The notes under the pieces are model-generated. The model made no database searches. It was not told where the DNA came from and saw only the letters and a program-made list of their open reading frames with translations. A program made the position numbers and the translations under genes. From assembly GCF_022398315.1 (NCBI RefSeq), contig NZ_JAKEVF010000001.1, positions 494,669 through 558,668 on the forward strand: 64,000 nt of DNA, in the 5' to 3' direction. Below are positions 33,461 to 42,395 of this stretch, in pieces (the stretch's first letter is position 1; every line of letters begins with the position of its first letter). Origin of the DNA: Shewanella sp. Isolate11 (GTDB lineage: Bacteria > Pseudomonadota > Gammaproteobacteria > Enterobacterales > Shewanellaceae).

Positions 33461-33898
33461 ATGAAAAGCCGAGTCGCCAACCTTAAACATATTGTGCAAG
33501 CCTTGATACAGGTGGGTTCGCTGTGCTTATTAGCCTATTTAGCCCAATTCCTGGTCGAGTGGTTTTCGCTGCCGATCCCTGCTGGCGTGTTAGGCCTTGC
33601 CTGTCTGCTATTGCTGTTGGGTTTGAACTGGTTGCCTGAGCGTTTTGTCGCCTTAGGGGCAACTTGGTTATTAAGTGAGTTACTGCTGTTTTTCATTCCA
33701 CCCGTCGTCGCCTCGGTACATTATGCCCCCATATTGGAGCAATATGGCGTTAATTTATTACTGACGCTGGTATTGGGTAGCACTAGTGTATTGCTGATCA
33801 CAGGTTTCGTTATCGATAGGGTGTTCAGATTTGAACGTCGACGTAACCGCGCCAAGCGGCAGTTAGCACTGAAGTCGGCTCAGTTAGTTAGGGGGTGA
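33461..33898 (+). CDS. CidA/LrgA family membrane protein
   Basis: 145 residues with four hydrophobic segments; the family pattern FLVEWFSLPIPAGVLGLACLLLLLGLNWLPERFVALGATWLLSELLLFFIPPVVASVHY (residues about 29-85) is clear. A holin-like protein thought to affect membrane permeability and murein hydrolase access or pyruvate/acetate transport. One base separates its stop from the ATG of the lrgB gene. A LysR gene is divergent upstream. Confidence 0.88.
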   Translation: MKSRVANLKHIVQALIQVGSLCLLAYLAQFLVEWFSLPIPAGVLGLACLLLLLGLNWLPERFVALGATWLLSELLLFFIPPVVASVHYAPILEQYGVNLLLTLVLGSTSVLLITGFVIDRVFRFERRRNRAKRQLALKSAQLVRG

Positions 33899-33899
33899 T

Positions 33900-34616
33900 A
33901 TGGAGCCGATGTTATCGTCTGCGCTACTTAGCTCTCAGCCATTAGCCATCTTGTGTTTGTTGGTGACCCTGCTGGGATATTTTTGCAGTAAGGCCCTGTA
34001 TCGTTACTGCGGTTATTGGTGGCTCTCTCCGATGATCATCACGCCTATCAGCCTGTTGATGTTTGTGGTGTTGTTTACCATTCCGTTACCCACCTATTTT
34101 GAATATAACCACTACCTTACGGCTATGTTAGCGCCGGCAACCATAGCGTTTGCTTTGCCGATCTATCGTGAACGACGTTTGATTACTCGCTATCCATTAA
34201 CTATCAGTGTTGGGGTATTTACTGGCTTGATTGCGGGGTTGTTTTCCTCATGGTTATTAGTGCGATTTATCGACTTGCCACCTGAGCTTTCTCATAGCTT
34301 GCTGGTGCGTTCGGTATCGACCCCATTTGCCATTGAAGCAACCACAGCTTTTGGTGGAGTACCGGATCTTACTGCCATGTTGGTGTTGTTTACTGGCGTC
34401 ATCGGCATGTTGCTTTGTGGCCCAGTATTTAAGCTTGCCAAGATTAGAAGCGCATTGGCTAAGGGCGCCGCATTAGGCGCATCGGCTCATGGTGCCGGAG
34501 CTGCTAAAGCCGCCGAAATTGGTCAAGAAGAGGGGGTTGTTGCCAGCCTGACAATGATATTTACCGGGATTACTATGGTGCTTGCCGCGCCGCTGTTTGC
34601 GGGTTATTTGGTGTGA
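33900..34616 (+). CDS. LrgB/CidB family membrane protein
   Basis: 238 residues, about seven hydrophobic segments. Signature PATIAFALPIYRERRLITRYP (about 79-99) and LVRSVSTPFAIEATTAFGGVPDLTAMLVLFTGVIGMLLCGP (about 140-180), followed by GAALGASAHGAGAAKAAEIGQEEG, diagnostic of LrgB. Works with the CidA/LrgA protein. ATG at 33900 begins one base after the previous stop (TGATATG), so it is coupled with it. No terminator of note follows. Confidence 0.9.
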   Translation: MEPMLSSALLSSQPLAILCLLVTLLGYFCSKALYRYCGYWWLSPMIITPISLLMFVVLFTIPLPTYFEYNHYLTAMLAPATIAFALPIYRERRLITRYPLTISVGVFTGLIAGLFSSWLLVRFIDLPPELSHSLLVRSVSTPFAIEATTAFGGVPDLTAMLVLFTGVIGMLLCGPVFKLAKIRSALAKGAALGASAHGAGAAKAAEIGQEEGVVASLTMIFTGITMVLAAPLFAGYLV

Positions 34617-34859
34617 TGCATGCCTGTAAAGTCATGATGACTTTGTAAAAGTGAAACCTAACGCCAATTTTAATGATTTAATTCAGCAGCCCAATCCATT
34701 TTAGTATAGAATTCTGCCCCAAAATCCCGTAGCAAGAAGTTGAACTGTTCACCGAACCCTTTCGGTTGATTTGTGCTACGTTGAGTTTGGGTAAGATAAA
34801 TCGGTGGAGATTTGCTTTCCCATAGGTGATGCTAAATATAACAAGGTGGAGACAGTCAG

Positions 34860-35420
34860 ATGTCTGAGAAACGCTTTATTACCGCACAAGAGCTGCTGGA
34901 AGATTCTTTTCGTTTAGCGGCGCAAGTTTATGAAAGTGGCTTTAGACCTCAGTTTATTGTTGGGATATGGCGTGGCGGCGCACCTATTGGTATTGCGGTA
35001 CAAGAGTATTTCGATTTCAAAAAGGTCGAGACCGATCATATTGCCGTGCGTACTTCTTCCTATTACGGTATTAACCAACAGAGTAAGAAGATTAAGGTTC
35101 ATGGACTGCATTACATCGTCGAAAATGCCAATGCTGGCGATGGTTTGTTAATTGTCGATGACGTGTTTGACTCTGGTCGTAGTATCGATGCCTTGATCAA
35201 CAAGCTACAAGAGTTGATGCGACTCAATATGCCTACAGATGTACGTATTGCTTGTCCTTACTATAAGCCGAAGAACACGGCTGTTGAGATGAAACCTGAC
35301 TATTTTATTCATGAGTCAGAAGAGTGGTTGGTGTTCCCGCATGAAGTGTCAGGTTTATCACCTGAAGAGCTGGCCGAAGGTAAAGGCGATTTGAAAAATA
35401 TTAAAGAGCTGTTTATCTAA
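34860..35420 (+). CDS. Purine phosphoribosyltransferase family protein
   Basis: 186 residues, PRTase type I fold. The PRPP-binding loop is GLLIVDDVFDSGRSIDALI (about 96-114), and GIWRGGAPIGIAVQEYF (about 36-52) forms the pyrophosphate loop. The C-terminal PDYFIHESEEWLVFPHEVSG is typical of the hypoxanthine/xanthine phosphoribosyltransferases of the archaeal/Gpt-like branch, distinct from E. coli Hpt. It probably salvages hypoxanthine, guanine or xanthine. ATG at 34860 has AAGGTGGAG (34844-34852) upstream. A terminator follows. Confidence 0.88.
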   Translation: MSEKRFITAQELLEDSFRLAAQVYESGFRPQFIVGIWRGGAPIGIAVQEYFDFKKVETDHIAVRTSSYYGINQQSKKIKVHGLHYIVENANAGDGLLIVDDVFDSGRSIDALINKLQELMRLNMPTDVRIACPYYKPKNTAVEMKPDYFIHESEEWLVFPHEVSGLSPEELAEGKGDLKNIKELFI

Positions 35421-35457
35421 GCTTTATACTGATTTGGTATTAGCTTTTAATTAGCCA

Positions 35458-35487
35458 CAAAAAACCACCATTAACGGTGGTTTTTTT
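35458..35487 (+). terminator. Terminator after the phosphoribosyltransferase gene
   Basis: AAAACCACC / GGTGGTTTT stem around ATTAAC with a seven-T tail. The A-run on the other side may also serve the converging M1-like gene. Confidence 0.88.
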
Positions 35488-35496
35488 ATGACTCAA

Positions 35497-38106
35497 TTAT
35501 CGGTCAAGTTGCTCTTTAATCATCACGCAGCGCTGCTCATTTTGTATTGCCTTTGCTATGCCTTGTTGAGTCGTGGGGCTAAAATCTTGCTCTGAAGTCT
35601 GTAATCGCATTAGTCGCGATACTCCCGAATAGGAGCAGTCCATCGGCAACATATATTGGCTGTAGATACGCATAAACTCGCTACTATTGTTTTTATCTAG
35701 CTCGGCAAGTTGTGCAAGTCGTTGCTCAGCCGTCGCCATACTCAGGGCTTTTTGCTCGCTAGGATACAAGTGCTGCATCACGCCAATTAACTTAGGCAAA
35801 TTGATACTATCGCCATCAGACGTATGTTGTTGTACTCGCTCAAACCATTGACGTTTTTGATTCGCCCTAGGTTGAGAGACTTCGGCATCGATCGCAAGCA
35901 TTTGGCCATTAGAGGAACTGTCCTGCTGTTTTTCCTGTATAACCAGACGATTAGCAGCAAGATAATCATAACGATTCAGATGGATTATCATTGCCCAGCG
36001 ACGGGCTTGGTTGAGTTCGATACCAGGCAGTTGCTCTGTACCTTCGAGCAGTGCGGCGAGGTGCTGTTTTGCCTGAAAGCTAGTGGCAAATTGTACATAA
36101 TTATCAAACCACAATGTTTGCAAAGGGCTTTCTGGTGTTGAACTCATGGTGAGGCGCAGGCTCATCTGTTCCATTGCCTTTAGGGCACGTTGGCTATAGC
36201 TGCGCTGATTTGGGCTTATCTGTTCGAGTAATGCTTTGGTTTGCCTTAGTTTATTAAGCAAGTGAGGCAATACTTGTGGATCTTGTTCTTGGGGCGCATT
36301 AATCATCACACTGCCGATAAAGCGCTTTAGCGAAATGTCACCGCTAAGCACACTGTCCCATAAGGTTTGCCACAGCATGATCCTAAACTGGGGATCCTCA
36401 ATTTTGCTCAGGTTCATCAGCGTAGTTTCTAAGGAGTTAGGGTCGAGTTCGACTTTAACGTAGCCCCAATCTTGATAGTTGGGAAAGACGAGGTCTGGAC
36501 AGCGGCTACCGTGTAAACGCTTCACTTCTGTGTTGGCACCTTTATAGGTCACCGCAATACTTTGGTTGCGATACAGCCCTTGTCTACCCAGAGTAAAAAG
36601 ACCGACTTTGACTTTCTGCTCTCTCAGCACTGGGTGCTCTTTAATCGCCGTTTGCTGCAAGCTAAACTGGCTGATGCGGTCATTGCTGCATTGATATACG
36701 GCTCTGATGCTATTAACCCCGCTTTGATATAACCAATTCTTGCTCCATTCATCCAAAGGACGTTTGGCCGCGTGGCTAAGGCTTACGATAAAATCATCGA
36801 CGCTGGCAGTACCAAAGCGGTGTTGTTCAAGATACCGCTTTAACCCTTGGTTAAAGGCTTTCTCTCCCAACAGAAAGTTAAGCTGTGTCAGCAGGGCAAT
36901 ACCTTTGTCAATTTTGTCTTGGTTAAGGCCATCTTCCACTTCTAGACTCGATACCACCGCGGCTTCGATGGGGCGACTGTTACGTCTATCATCGACTTGG
37001 TAGACGTTGTGTTTGTCTTGATACCAAGCCGGGATCTCAAGTGTACCCACTCGTGCCTTTTTCGCCATAAAACGTGCCAGACTTTGGCTTAGCCAGAGCT
37101 CGTCCCACCAAGGTAAACTGATAGTGTTACTGACCCACTGTTCGGCTAAGGTGCTGAGTTGATTGAGTTGTAACGCCTCAGTCTCCAGTAAACTCTCATC
37201 GAAGGTCGATACCGCGGCATTGGACATGGCTTTAATCGGCAATTTAGGCACGATCAGTTGGTCGTATTTATTAAATGGAAATATGACGCCAAACTGCTGC
37301 TGGTAGAAGAGAATAGCCTCAGTGGTTTGCTGTAGCCATTGCTGGCCGTCGATATTGGTGGCGATGGATTGGCGAGCATATAAGTTAAGCGGTAATTTCT
37401 CTACTGTAGTTTGCCAATGCTTATAGGGCCCGGCATGAAGCGAGAAACTGTGTGGACTGATACTGTTAGTGGTGGCAAATTGCCAAAGAGTGCTGGCTTC
37501 TCCAGGGACGAGTGCTTTGCTGGTACTGGCACTGATCACTTGCCAATCCTTGGGTGCCGAGACACTCAAGGAGAATGCTGCTTTGAGATCCGGTTGATCG
37601 AAAAGTGGCATCATCATCTGGGCGCTCGAAGGCAAAAAGTGCGAGTAAATATACGCTTGGCCATCGCTGGGGTCTGTGTAGCGAATCAAACCTTCATCGC
37701 TTTGACTATAAGGCTTAGTGTATTGCACGCTGACCTGATTACTGCCACTGCTGAGCAAGGCTTGAGAGATGATCAGACTCTTGCCATTGTAATTAGGATA
37801 AATTTTGCTGCCGTTAATGCTGAACTGGCTGATTCTGGCTTGATTAAGATCTAGAACTAAGGCTTGACTCTTGTCGCTCAGATAAAATTGAATATCGGCT
37901 TTACCGCTAAAGCTACTCGCTTGAGTAAGATCTAACTCGACCCGATAACTAACCTGACTCACACGTTGCGAGCGTTGTTGCGCCAGTTGTTCACTGACGG
38001 CGTTTCCATACTGAAGCTGCTTGTTGAACTTAGGTTGTTGTGGGCTTTGGCAAGCGCTGCCGACGAGCACCACAATACCAATAATACAAAGCTGAAGCAG
38101 TTTCAA
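35497..38106 (-). CDS. Large lipoprotein related to M1 aminopeptidases, catalytic residues missing
   Basis: 869 residues. Starts MKLLQLCIIGIVVLVGSAC, a lipoprotein signal with Cys19 lipidated. The rest follows the M1 architecture (beta domain, catalytic-like domain, helical C-terminal domain). The exopeptidase motif GAMEN reads KAMSN (about 293) and the zinc motif HExxH reads STLAE in LSTLAEQW (about 319-326); the third ligand NE is replaced (WLSQSLA, about 342). W-W-D-x-L-W is kept. It therefore looks like a folded but non-catalytic M1 homologue. ATG at 38106; the terminator of lpoB lies between this gene and lpoB, so it is a separate transcript. Confidence 0.85.
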   Translation of the reverse strand: MKLLQLCIIGIVVLVGSACQSPQQPKFNKQLQYGNAVSEQLAQQRSQRVSQVSYRVELDLTQASSFSGKADIQFYLSDKSQALVLDLNQARISQFSINGSKIYPNYNGKSLIISQALLSSGSNQVSVQYTKPYSQSDEGLIRYTDPSDGQAYIYSHFLPSSAQMMMPLFDQPDLKAAFSLSVSAPKDWQVISASTSKALVPGEASTLWQFATTNSISPHSFSLHAGPYKHWQTTVEKLPLNLYARQSIATNIDGQQWLQQTTEAILFYQQQFGVIFPFNKYDQLIVPKLPIKAMSNAAVSTFDESLLETEALQLNQLSTLAEQWVSNTISLPWWDELWLSQSLARFMAKKARVGTLEIPAWYQDKHNVYQVDDRRNSRPIEAAVVSSLEVEDGLNQDKIDKGIALLTQLNFLLGEKAFNQGLKRYLEQHRFGTASVDDFIVSLSHAAKRPLDEWSKNWLYQSGVNSIRAVYQCSNDRISQFSLQQTAIKEHPVLREQKVKVGLFTLGRQGLYRNQSIAVTYKGANTEVKRLHGSRCPDLVFPNYQDWGYVKVELDPNSLETTLMNLSKIEDPQFRIMLWQTLWDSVLSGDISLKRFIGSVMINAPQEQDPQVLPHLLNKLRQTKALLEQISPNQRSYSQRALKAMEQMSLRLTMSSTPESPLQTLWFDNYVQFATSFQAKQHLAALLEGTEQLPGIELNQARRWAMIIHLNRYDYLAANRLVIQEKQQDSSSNGQMLAIDAEVSQPRANQKRQWFERVQQHTSDGDSINLPKLIGVMQHLYPSEQKALSMATAEQRLAQLAELDKNNSSEFMRIYSQYMLPMDCSYSGVSRLMRLQTSEQDFSPTTQQGIAKAIQNEQRCVMIKEQLDR

Positions 38107-38157
38107 AATGGGTCCTCAATGAGTTAATAGAGGTGGCTATTCTTAACTCGATGACAT

Positions 38158-38187
38158 AAAAAAACCAGCACTTTTGCTGGTTTTTTA
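38158..38187 (-). terminator. Terminator after lpoB
   Basis: AAAAACCAGCA-CTTT-TGCTGGTTTTTT, an 11-bp stem with A/T tails. It lies between lpoB (upstream on this strand) and the M1-like gene. Confidence 0.9.
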
Positions 38188-38201
38188 ACATGCTTGGCTT
38201 T

Positions 38202-38795
38202 TTACATGCCAAAGAGTGATTTTGATTTGACTTTGCGGATCTCTTTTTCATCAGACCATTCGATAAGGCCGGTTTCCAGATCCATCAGACGCATGGTCAT
38301 CTTGTAGTATACATCTTTGGTGCTGCCATCTTGCTTAACTATGCTAGACAGGTTGCCGTAAAGCATAAACTGAGCACCGATTTGGCGACCAAAATTGATA
38401 GCGGTTGAAGGGTCAACCATGCCTGAGTTGTTTTGGTAATCTAATTGCTTACGCACAGAATCAACTTTTGTCATGTCGATAAAACGGAACTTACCTGAGC
38501 GCAGTAACTTGTTGCTGATAGAGTCGGTTACCGATTCTGTGTCTATATGCTCTGAAGTTTTGTTTTTAATGCTGTCGACGAAGATGATAGGTCTGTCGTT
38601 GGCAGTCATGGCGACCACAGGCGGGAAAGTTAACATGCTATCGACCATTTTAGCGGCAATAGCTTGTAGATCGGTAGAACCGAAGTTTTCATTGACGGTT
38701 TCTACTTCAGTTGCATCACCGTACTCAACTTTAGATTGACAGCCCACCAAGCCGATTGCCACTGCAATAATAAAAATGAGGTTGAATTTTTTCAT
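38202..38795 (-). CDS. lpoB: Penicillin-binding protein activator LpoB
   Basis: 197 residues. The lipoprotein signal MKKFNLIFIIAVAIGLVGC (Cys19) is followed by the LpoB domain: FGSTDLQAIAAKMVDSMLTF (about 39-58), RPIIFVDSIKNKTSEHIDTE (about 68-87) and IGAQFMLYGNLSSIVKQDGS (about 139-158). LpoB is an outer-membrane lipoprotein that activates PBP1B. It is downstream of the COG3014 lipoprotein by 25 bp, so they form an operon ended by the terminator at 38158-38187. The order COG3014-lpoB is known from Shewanella and Vibrio relatives. Confidence 0.9.
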   Translation of the reverse strand: MKKFNLIFIIAVAIGLVGCQSKVEYGDATEVETVNENFGSTDLQAIAAKMVDSMLTFPPVVAMTANDRPIIFVDSIKNKTSEHIDTESVTDSISNKLLRSGKFRFIDMTKVDSVRKQLDYQNNSGMVDPSTAINFGRQIGAQFMLYGNLSSIVKQDGSTKDVYYKMTMRLMDLETGLIEWSDEKEIRKVKSKSLFGM

Positions 38796-38820
38796 AAAAA
38801 TACCGATTCCTAGTAAGTAG

Positions 38821-40191
38821 TTAAATGATTATGGAATAAAAACGGCGGTAATTGCCAGTATCTATTATCCAAATTAATGTTGTTTTTCCTCGTTGTACTT
38901 CAACTGCTTGTGACGCACCGTTGTCGAGGCTAATGGCATATTGCCCTTCATTGACATATTGGCGCGCCAACTGTGCCTGTTTAGGCAGTGTCAGCCAGCT
39001 GCGTCTATCTGCTTGCTCACTAACAATGTTGTAAATCTGCATCGCAATGGCCGCGGCATCAATTTGATCATGGCGGCGTTTGGTTTCGCTTCGAACGCTT
39101 TGGGCCATTTCGGCTTTGGCATATATGCGCGCCGCCTGACGAAACAGTGCCGCAGGTAACTCCTCCTTTAGCGCGGTAATCGCCAGCGCATCGATATTGG
39201 CCAGTGGCGCGGCTTTTAATACTGTGCCTAAGCCGGTTATTTGTCCCGCTGACACGCTGGCTCTACTGGGATAGTAAGTTGCTAGCGAGGCTGTTTGCCA
39301 ATTGCCATTAATTCGAAAAGGCACAGTAAAACTTTGTTTCTCTGGTACGAAGCCTCTTTCTAACAGCAGCACAACCTGACCTTGAGTGGGTTTTGGCAAT
39401 ACCGCTTCGCCCCAGCGACGTTTAAACTCTTCATATTGAGGCATGGCTAATTGCTTAGCTATGCGTACTAAATCTTGTTGTAAGTATGGATTATTCGGCG
39501 CAATTTGAGCGGCTTTACGGTAATCGATAAAGGCATCGTTGGCTTGGCCGAATAATTCATACAGTAGCCCCGTTGTGTAATAACTATAGGCATTTAAGAA
39601 GGAACTGGTTGTCGAACCTGCGGCACTGGCTAACTTGTCCATTTCAGCATCGATAGTTCCGTTGGCCATGGATTGCACCGACTTATTCGATTTCTGATAG
39701 CGTTCTTGTTCTATGCTTTGCAGCTCATTACTGCGACGGACTTCCACCAATGCGCCCTGACTATCACCGCTAAATAGATAATTTAACGCTTGGTATTGGT
39801 GTAACATGATGCGTTCATAACCAGGGCCGCGATAGGGGATCACGTTATCGTTGACGAACAGACTACTGGCGCTGGCACTTACATCGCTGACACTCAATAA
39901 TGCCTTGTCATCGAATTTTTTATAGGCAGCTTCTGCTTGTTGATAGTAGCTTTTACTGGCGTCTAAATCGCCGCTGATCTGGGCTAATCTTCCCGCTTCT
40001 TGTGCGTATAACAGACCATCGTTTCCGCTAATTTTGTCTTCCAGCTGTTGATAAAGCGCTGGCGTTGTTTGCTGGTTTAACTGAGCTTTTAGTGGGGCGA
40101 TCTGTGAGGGGTAGTTAATGAATATGCTGTTAAAGGCACAACCCGACATACTCAAGACTAATAAGGTGAAGATAACCAGACGTAATATCAT
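38821..40191 (-). CDS. COG3014 family lipoprotein with TPR-like repeats
   Basis: 456 residues. Lipoprotein signal MILRLVIFTLLVLSMSGC (Cys18). The central region has TPR-like helices (GRLAQISGDLDASKSYYQQA; GLLYELFGQANDAFIDYRKA followed by IAPNNPYLQQDLVRIAKQLA). A C-terminal beta-rich part follows (GFVPEKQSFTVPFRIN). It is an outer-membrane lipoprotein of unknown role; its fixed position before lpoB suggests a link with peptidoglycan synthesis, which is inference. Start at ATG 40191. Confidence 0.85.
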   Translation of the reverse strand: MILRLVIFTLLVLSMSGCAFNSIFINYPSQIAPLKAQLNQQTTPALYQQLEDKISGNDGLLYAQEAGRLAQISGDLDASKSYYQQAEAAYKKFDDKALLSVSDVSASASSLFVNDNVIPYRGPGYERIMLHQYQALNYLFSGDSQGALVEVRRSNELQSIEQERYQKSNKSVQSMANGTIDAEMDKLASAAGSTTSSFLNAYSYYTTGLLYELFGQANDAFIDYRKAAQIAPNNPYLQQDLVRIAKQLAMPQYEEFKRRWGEAVLPKPTQGQVVLLLERGFVPEKQSFTVPFRINGNWQTASLATYYPSRASVSAGQITGLGTVLKAAPLANIDALAITALKEELPAALFRQAARIYAKAEMAQSVRSETKRRHDQIDAAAIAMQIYNIVSEQADRRSWLTLPKQAQLARQYVNEGQYAISLDNGASQAVEVQRGKTTLIWIIDTGNYRRFYSIII

Positions 40192-40295
40192 CTTGTGGCC
40201 TTATTAGTCAGTAAAGTGTGTGGTGTCAGCATATCCATATCTGATCCTTCTACATTGTCCTTGGTTCTACAACTGGCAGGAGTTTCATTGTCGCT

Positions 40296-40547
40296 TTAAT
40301 AATGCGGTGGCGGCGTTTCTTCTGCCTGGCTGGCGATATTACTTGGCTCGACTTGTTGTATTTTACTGATGAGCACCCGCAGCTTTTCTTGCTGCTCTAC
40401 GACCACATGATGCAGTTTTATCACCTGTTGGTCGAGTGCCTCTATGGTACTTTCCTGAAAAGCGAGTTTCATTTCAAGTTCTTCAATTCGTTGCTCTAAT
40501 TGCACCAAGTTTACCTCTATAGGACTGGGACGATATTGGCTTTTCAC
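40296..40547 (-). CDS. slyX: SlyX protein
   Basis: 83 residues. A coiled-coil of heptads ([47 protein letters not shown]) ends in the diagnostic [15 protein letters not shown]. SlyX has no known biochemical role but sits beside fkpA in many gammaproteobacteria. The start at 40547 gives an N-terminal extension relative to the usual ~72 residues; no better in-frame start is obvious. Confidence 0.93.
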   Translation of the reverse strand: MKSQYRPSPIEVNLVQLEQRIEELEMKLAFQESTIEALDQQVIKLHHVVVEQQEKLRVLISKIQQVEPSNIASQAEETPPPHY

Positions 40548-40889
40548 GTCGCAGTTAGTCTAGATTGTTGAGCCTTTGAATTTTGGCTGTTATCGACAGA
40601 GTATACAACGGCTTAGTCCATTTGGGGATCTACTGTTAGCTTAATTAAGCCACAGCGGTTTGCCGTTGTTTAAATTAACAGCAAACTGTGACAAGCCAGC
40701 GAACTAGTTAGCTTAGCGATTGTCTGTAGTTCAAGTGTTATGCGATGTTTGATGTTTTCAGCTTAGCTAAGTTCTGTGTTGATTAAACTTCGATAATGTA
40801 ATTGGTATCTGTCAAATAACTAGTATAAAGTGGTTCGTCTTAAAGAAATAAGGTTACTGTAACCACAAGAATACGCTAAGGAAGCTTTA
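40548..40889. other. Divergent spacer between slyX and fkpA
   Basis: About 340 bp, AT-rich, carries the fkpA promoter side; no open frame, terminator or recognised operator. Confidence 0.55.
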
Positions 40890-41654
40890 ATGAAGTCGAT
40901 TTACAAAATCTCTCTGGTCGCACTTGCAGTAGTGGGTTTAACTGCTTGTAATCAAGAAGAAAAAACAACAGCGCCAGAAGTAAAACTAGAAACTACAGCG
41001 CAAAAACAATCTTATAGTGTTGGTGCTTCTCTTGGTAAGTACATTGCTGACCACATCAACGAGCAAGAAGAGCTAGGTCTGCCAATCGACCGTAGTCTCG
41101 TTGTCCAAGGTTTTGATAACGGTCTGAACGACACGCTTAAATTAAGCCAAGAAGAGATGCAAACTGTATTACAAAGCTTAGATGAAACCCTAAAGCAAAA
41201 GCGTGAAGAGCACGCTGCAGAATTAGCCGATAAAGCTAATGCTGAAGGCAAGGCGTTCTTAGAAGCTAACAAGGCTAAAGAAGGTGTAGTGACTACCGAT
41301 TCTGGTCTACAATATGAAGTATTACAACAAGGTGAAGGTGAAAAACCTTCGGCTGAAGATACGGTAGAAGTTCACTATGTCGGTACCCTTATCGATGGTA
41401 CCAAGTTCGATAGTTCAATCGATCGTGGTGAGCCTGCTAAGTTCCCATTAAATCGTGTTATCCCAGGTTGGACAGAAGGCGTACAGCTGATGTCAGTGGG
41501 TTCAAAGTATAAGTTTGTTATCCCTGCAGAGCTTGCTTACGGCAACCGCGACACTGGTAGCATCCCAGCTAACTCAACACTAGTGTTCGAAGTTGAATTG
41601 CTTTCAATTGAAAAAGCAGCAACGCCAGCAACTGAAGAAGCTGCAGCAAAATAA
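40890..41654 (+). CDS. fkpA: FKBP-type peptidyl-prolyl isomerase FkpA, probable lipoprotein
   Basis: 254 residues. Prolyl isomerase/chaperone of the cell envelope. An N-terminal dimerisation helix region (about 35-125) is followed by an FKBP domain: VEVHYVGTLIDGTKFDSSID, FPLNRVIPGWTEGVQLM, KFVIPAELAYGNRDTGSIP, LVFEVELL. The signal MKSIYKISLVALAVVGLTAC ends in a lipobox with Cys20, so the protein is probably lipidated, unlike soluble periplasmic E. coli FkpA. Shine-Dalgarno AAGGAAGC lies 5 bases before ATG. Divergent from slyX as in E. coli. A strong terminator follows. Confidence 0.93.
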   Translation: MKSIYKISLVALAVVGLTACNQEEKTTAPEVKLETTAQKQSYSVGASLGKYIADHINEQEELGLPIDRSLVVQGFDNGLNDTLKLSQEEMQTVLQSLDETLKQKREEHAAELADKANAEGKAFLEANKAKEGVVTTDSGLQYEVLQQGEGEKPSAEDTVEVHYVGTLIDGTKFDSSIDRGEPAKFPLNRVIPGWTEGVQLMSVGSKYKFVIPAELAYGNRDTGSIPANSTLVFEVELLSIEKAATPATEEAAAK

Positions 41655-41677
41655 TCGTTTGCGATATTTTGAGATAT

Positions 41678-41704
41678 AAAAAAGGGCGCTTAGCGCCCTT
41701 TTTT
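41678..41704 (+). terminator. Terminator after fkpA
   Basis: AAAAAAGGGCGC-TTA-GCGCCCTTTTTT, a 12-bp perfect stem with T-run. Confidence 0.93.
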
Positions 41705-41978
41705 CTTGGCTGCATTTGTCGAGTTCAGTATCGAACTAAGTATCGAGCGAGCTAAATTAATACTTAATGGTTTATGTTGCGCTTCTAATGAGAGCGTCAT
41801 CACTTCGGGGCGATGAGGCTAGATTGGGGAAATTGGTCTAGATTAACAATGCAGCCGAGCGACTTGTTTAACACTATGCTGTTAATAGCAACAAATAAGG
41901 GGCGCTTTGGGTAAAATTTGCTGAGGATGACTTGGGTTTGAGTTACCATTTGCCGAGGATAAGTTTGGATAGCACACC

Positions 41979-42353
41979 ATGGAATATGAATTTCGCCGTA
42001 ACACAATGACCGGCACTCTCATCGCTAATTTTACAATGGATCATGAGATCCTAGGCTTATGGTTTACCGAAGAACTAGGTGAAGATGCGGCTTTATACAC
42101 GCAGTTGGTTGAGGATATCGCTAAGTTACAACAAGGGAGTATTAGTGCTCTGCGACGTGTTGGCAAAGCTATTTCGCTGGATCTGGATAACGAGCAAGTA
42201 AGGGTGTTTGCTAATGTTCTGGAAATGGATGACGAGCTGGAGTTAGATGAATCTATGTCACTCTATAATGGCGAGTCAGAAGCTTTTTGCGGTTTAGAAG
42301 ACTTTGAGGCTGCACTGCTTAGCTGGCAACAATTTCTGGCTGAATCGAGATAA
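41979..42353 (+). CDS. yacL: YacL (UPF0231) family protein
   Basis: 124 residues, cytoplasmic, acidic. The family pattern is clear: MEYEFRRNTMTGTLIANFTM, DHEILGLWFTEELGED, and the C-terminal CGLEDFEAALLSWQQFL. E. coli YacL (120 aa) is of unknown function. The start ATG at 41979 agrees with the family N-terminus. A palindrome overlaps its stop and it converges with narP 43 bp away. Confidence 0.9.
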   Translation: MEYEFRRNTMTGTLIANFTMDHEILGLWFTEELGEDAALYTQLVEDIAKLQQGSISALRRVGKAISLDLDNEQVRVFANVLEMDDELELDESMSLYNGESEAFCGLEDFEAALLSWQQFLAESR

Positions 42354-42373
42354 CAGCGACGGTCGCTGTTATC
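42349..42373. terminator. Perfect palindrome between yacL and narP
   Basis: GATAACAGCGAC/GGTCGCTGTTATC, a 12-bp stem that includes the yacL stop. There is no T-run, so it is a possible bidirectional hairpin terminator rather than a classic one. Confidence 0.55.
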
Positions 42374-42395
42374 CCATGATCTTCCAGCATCAGCG

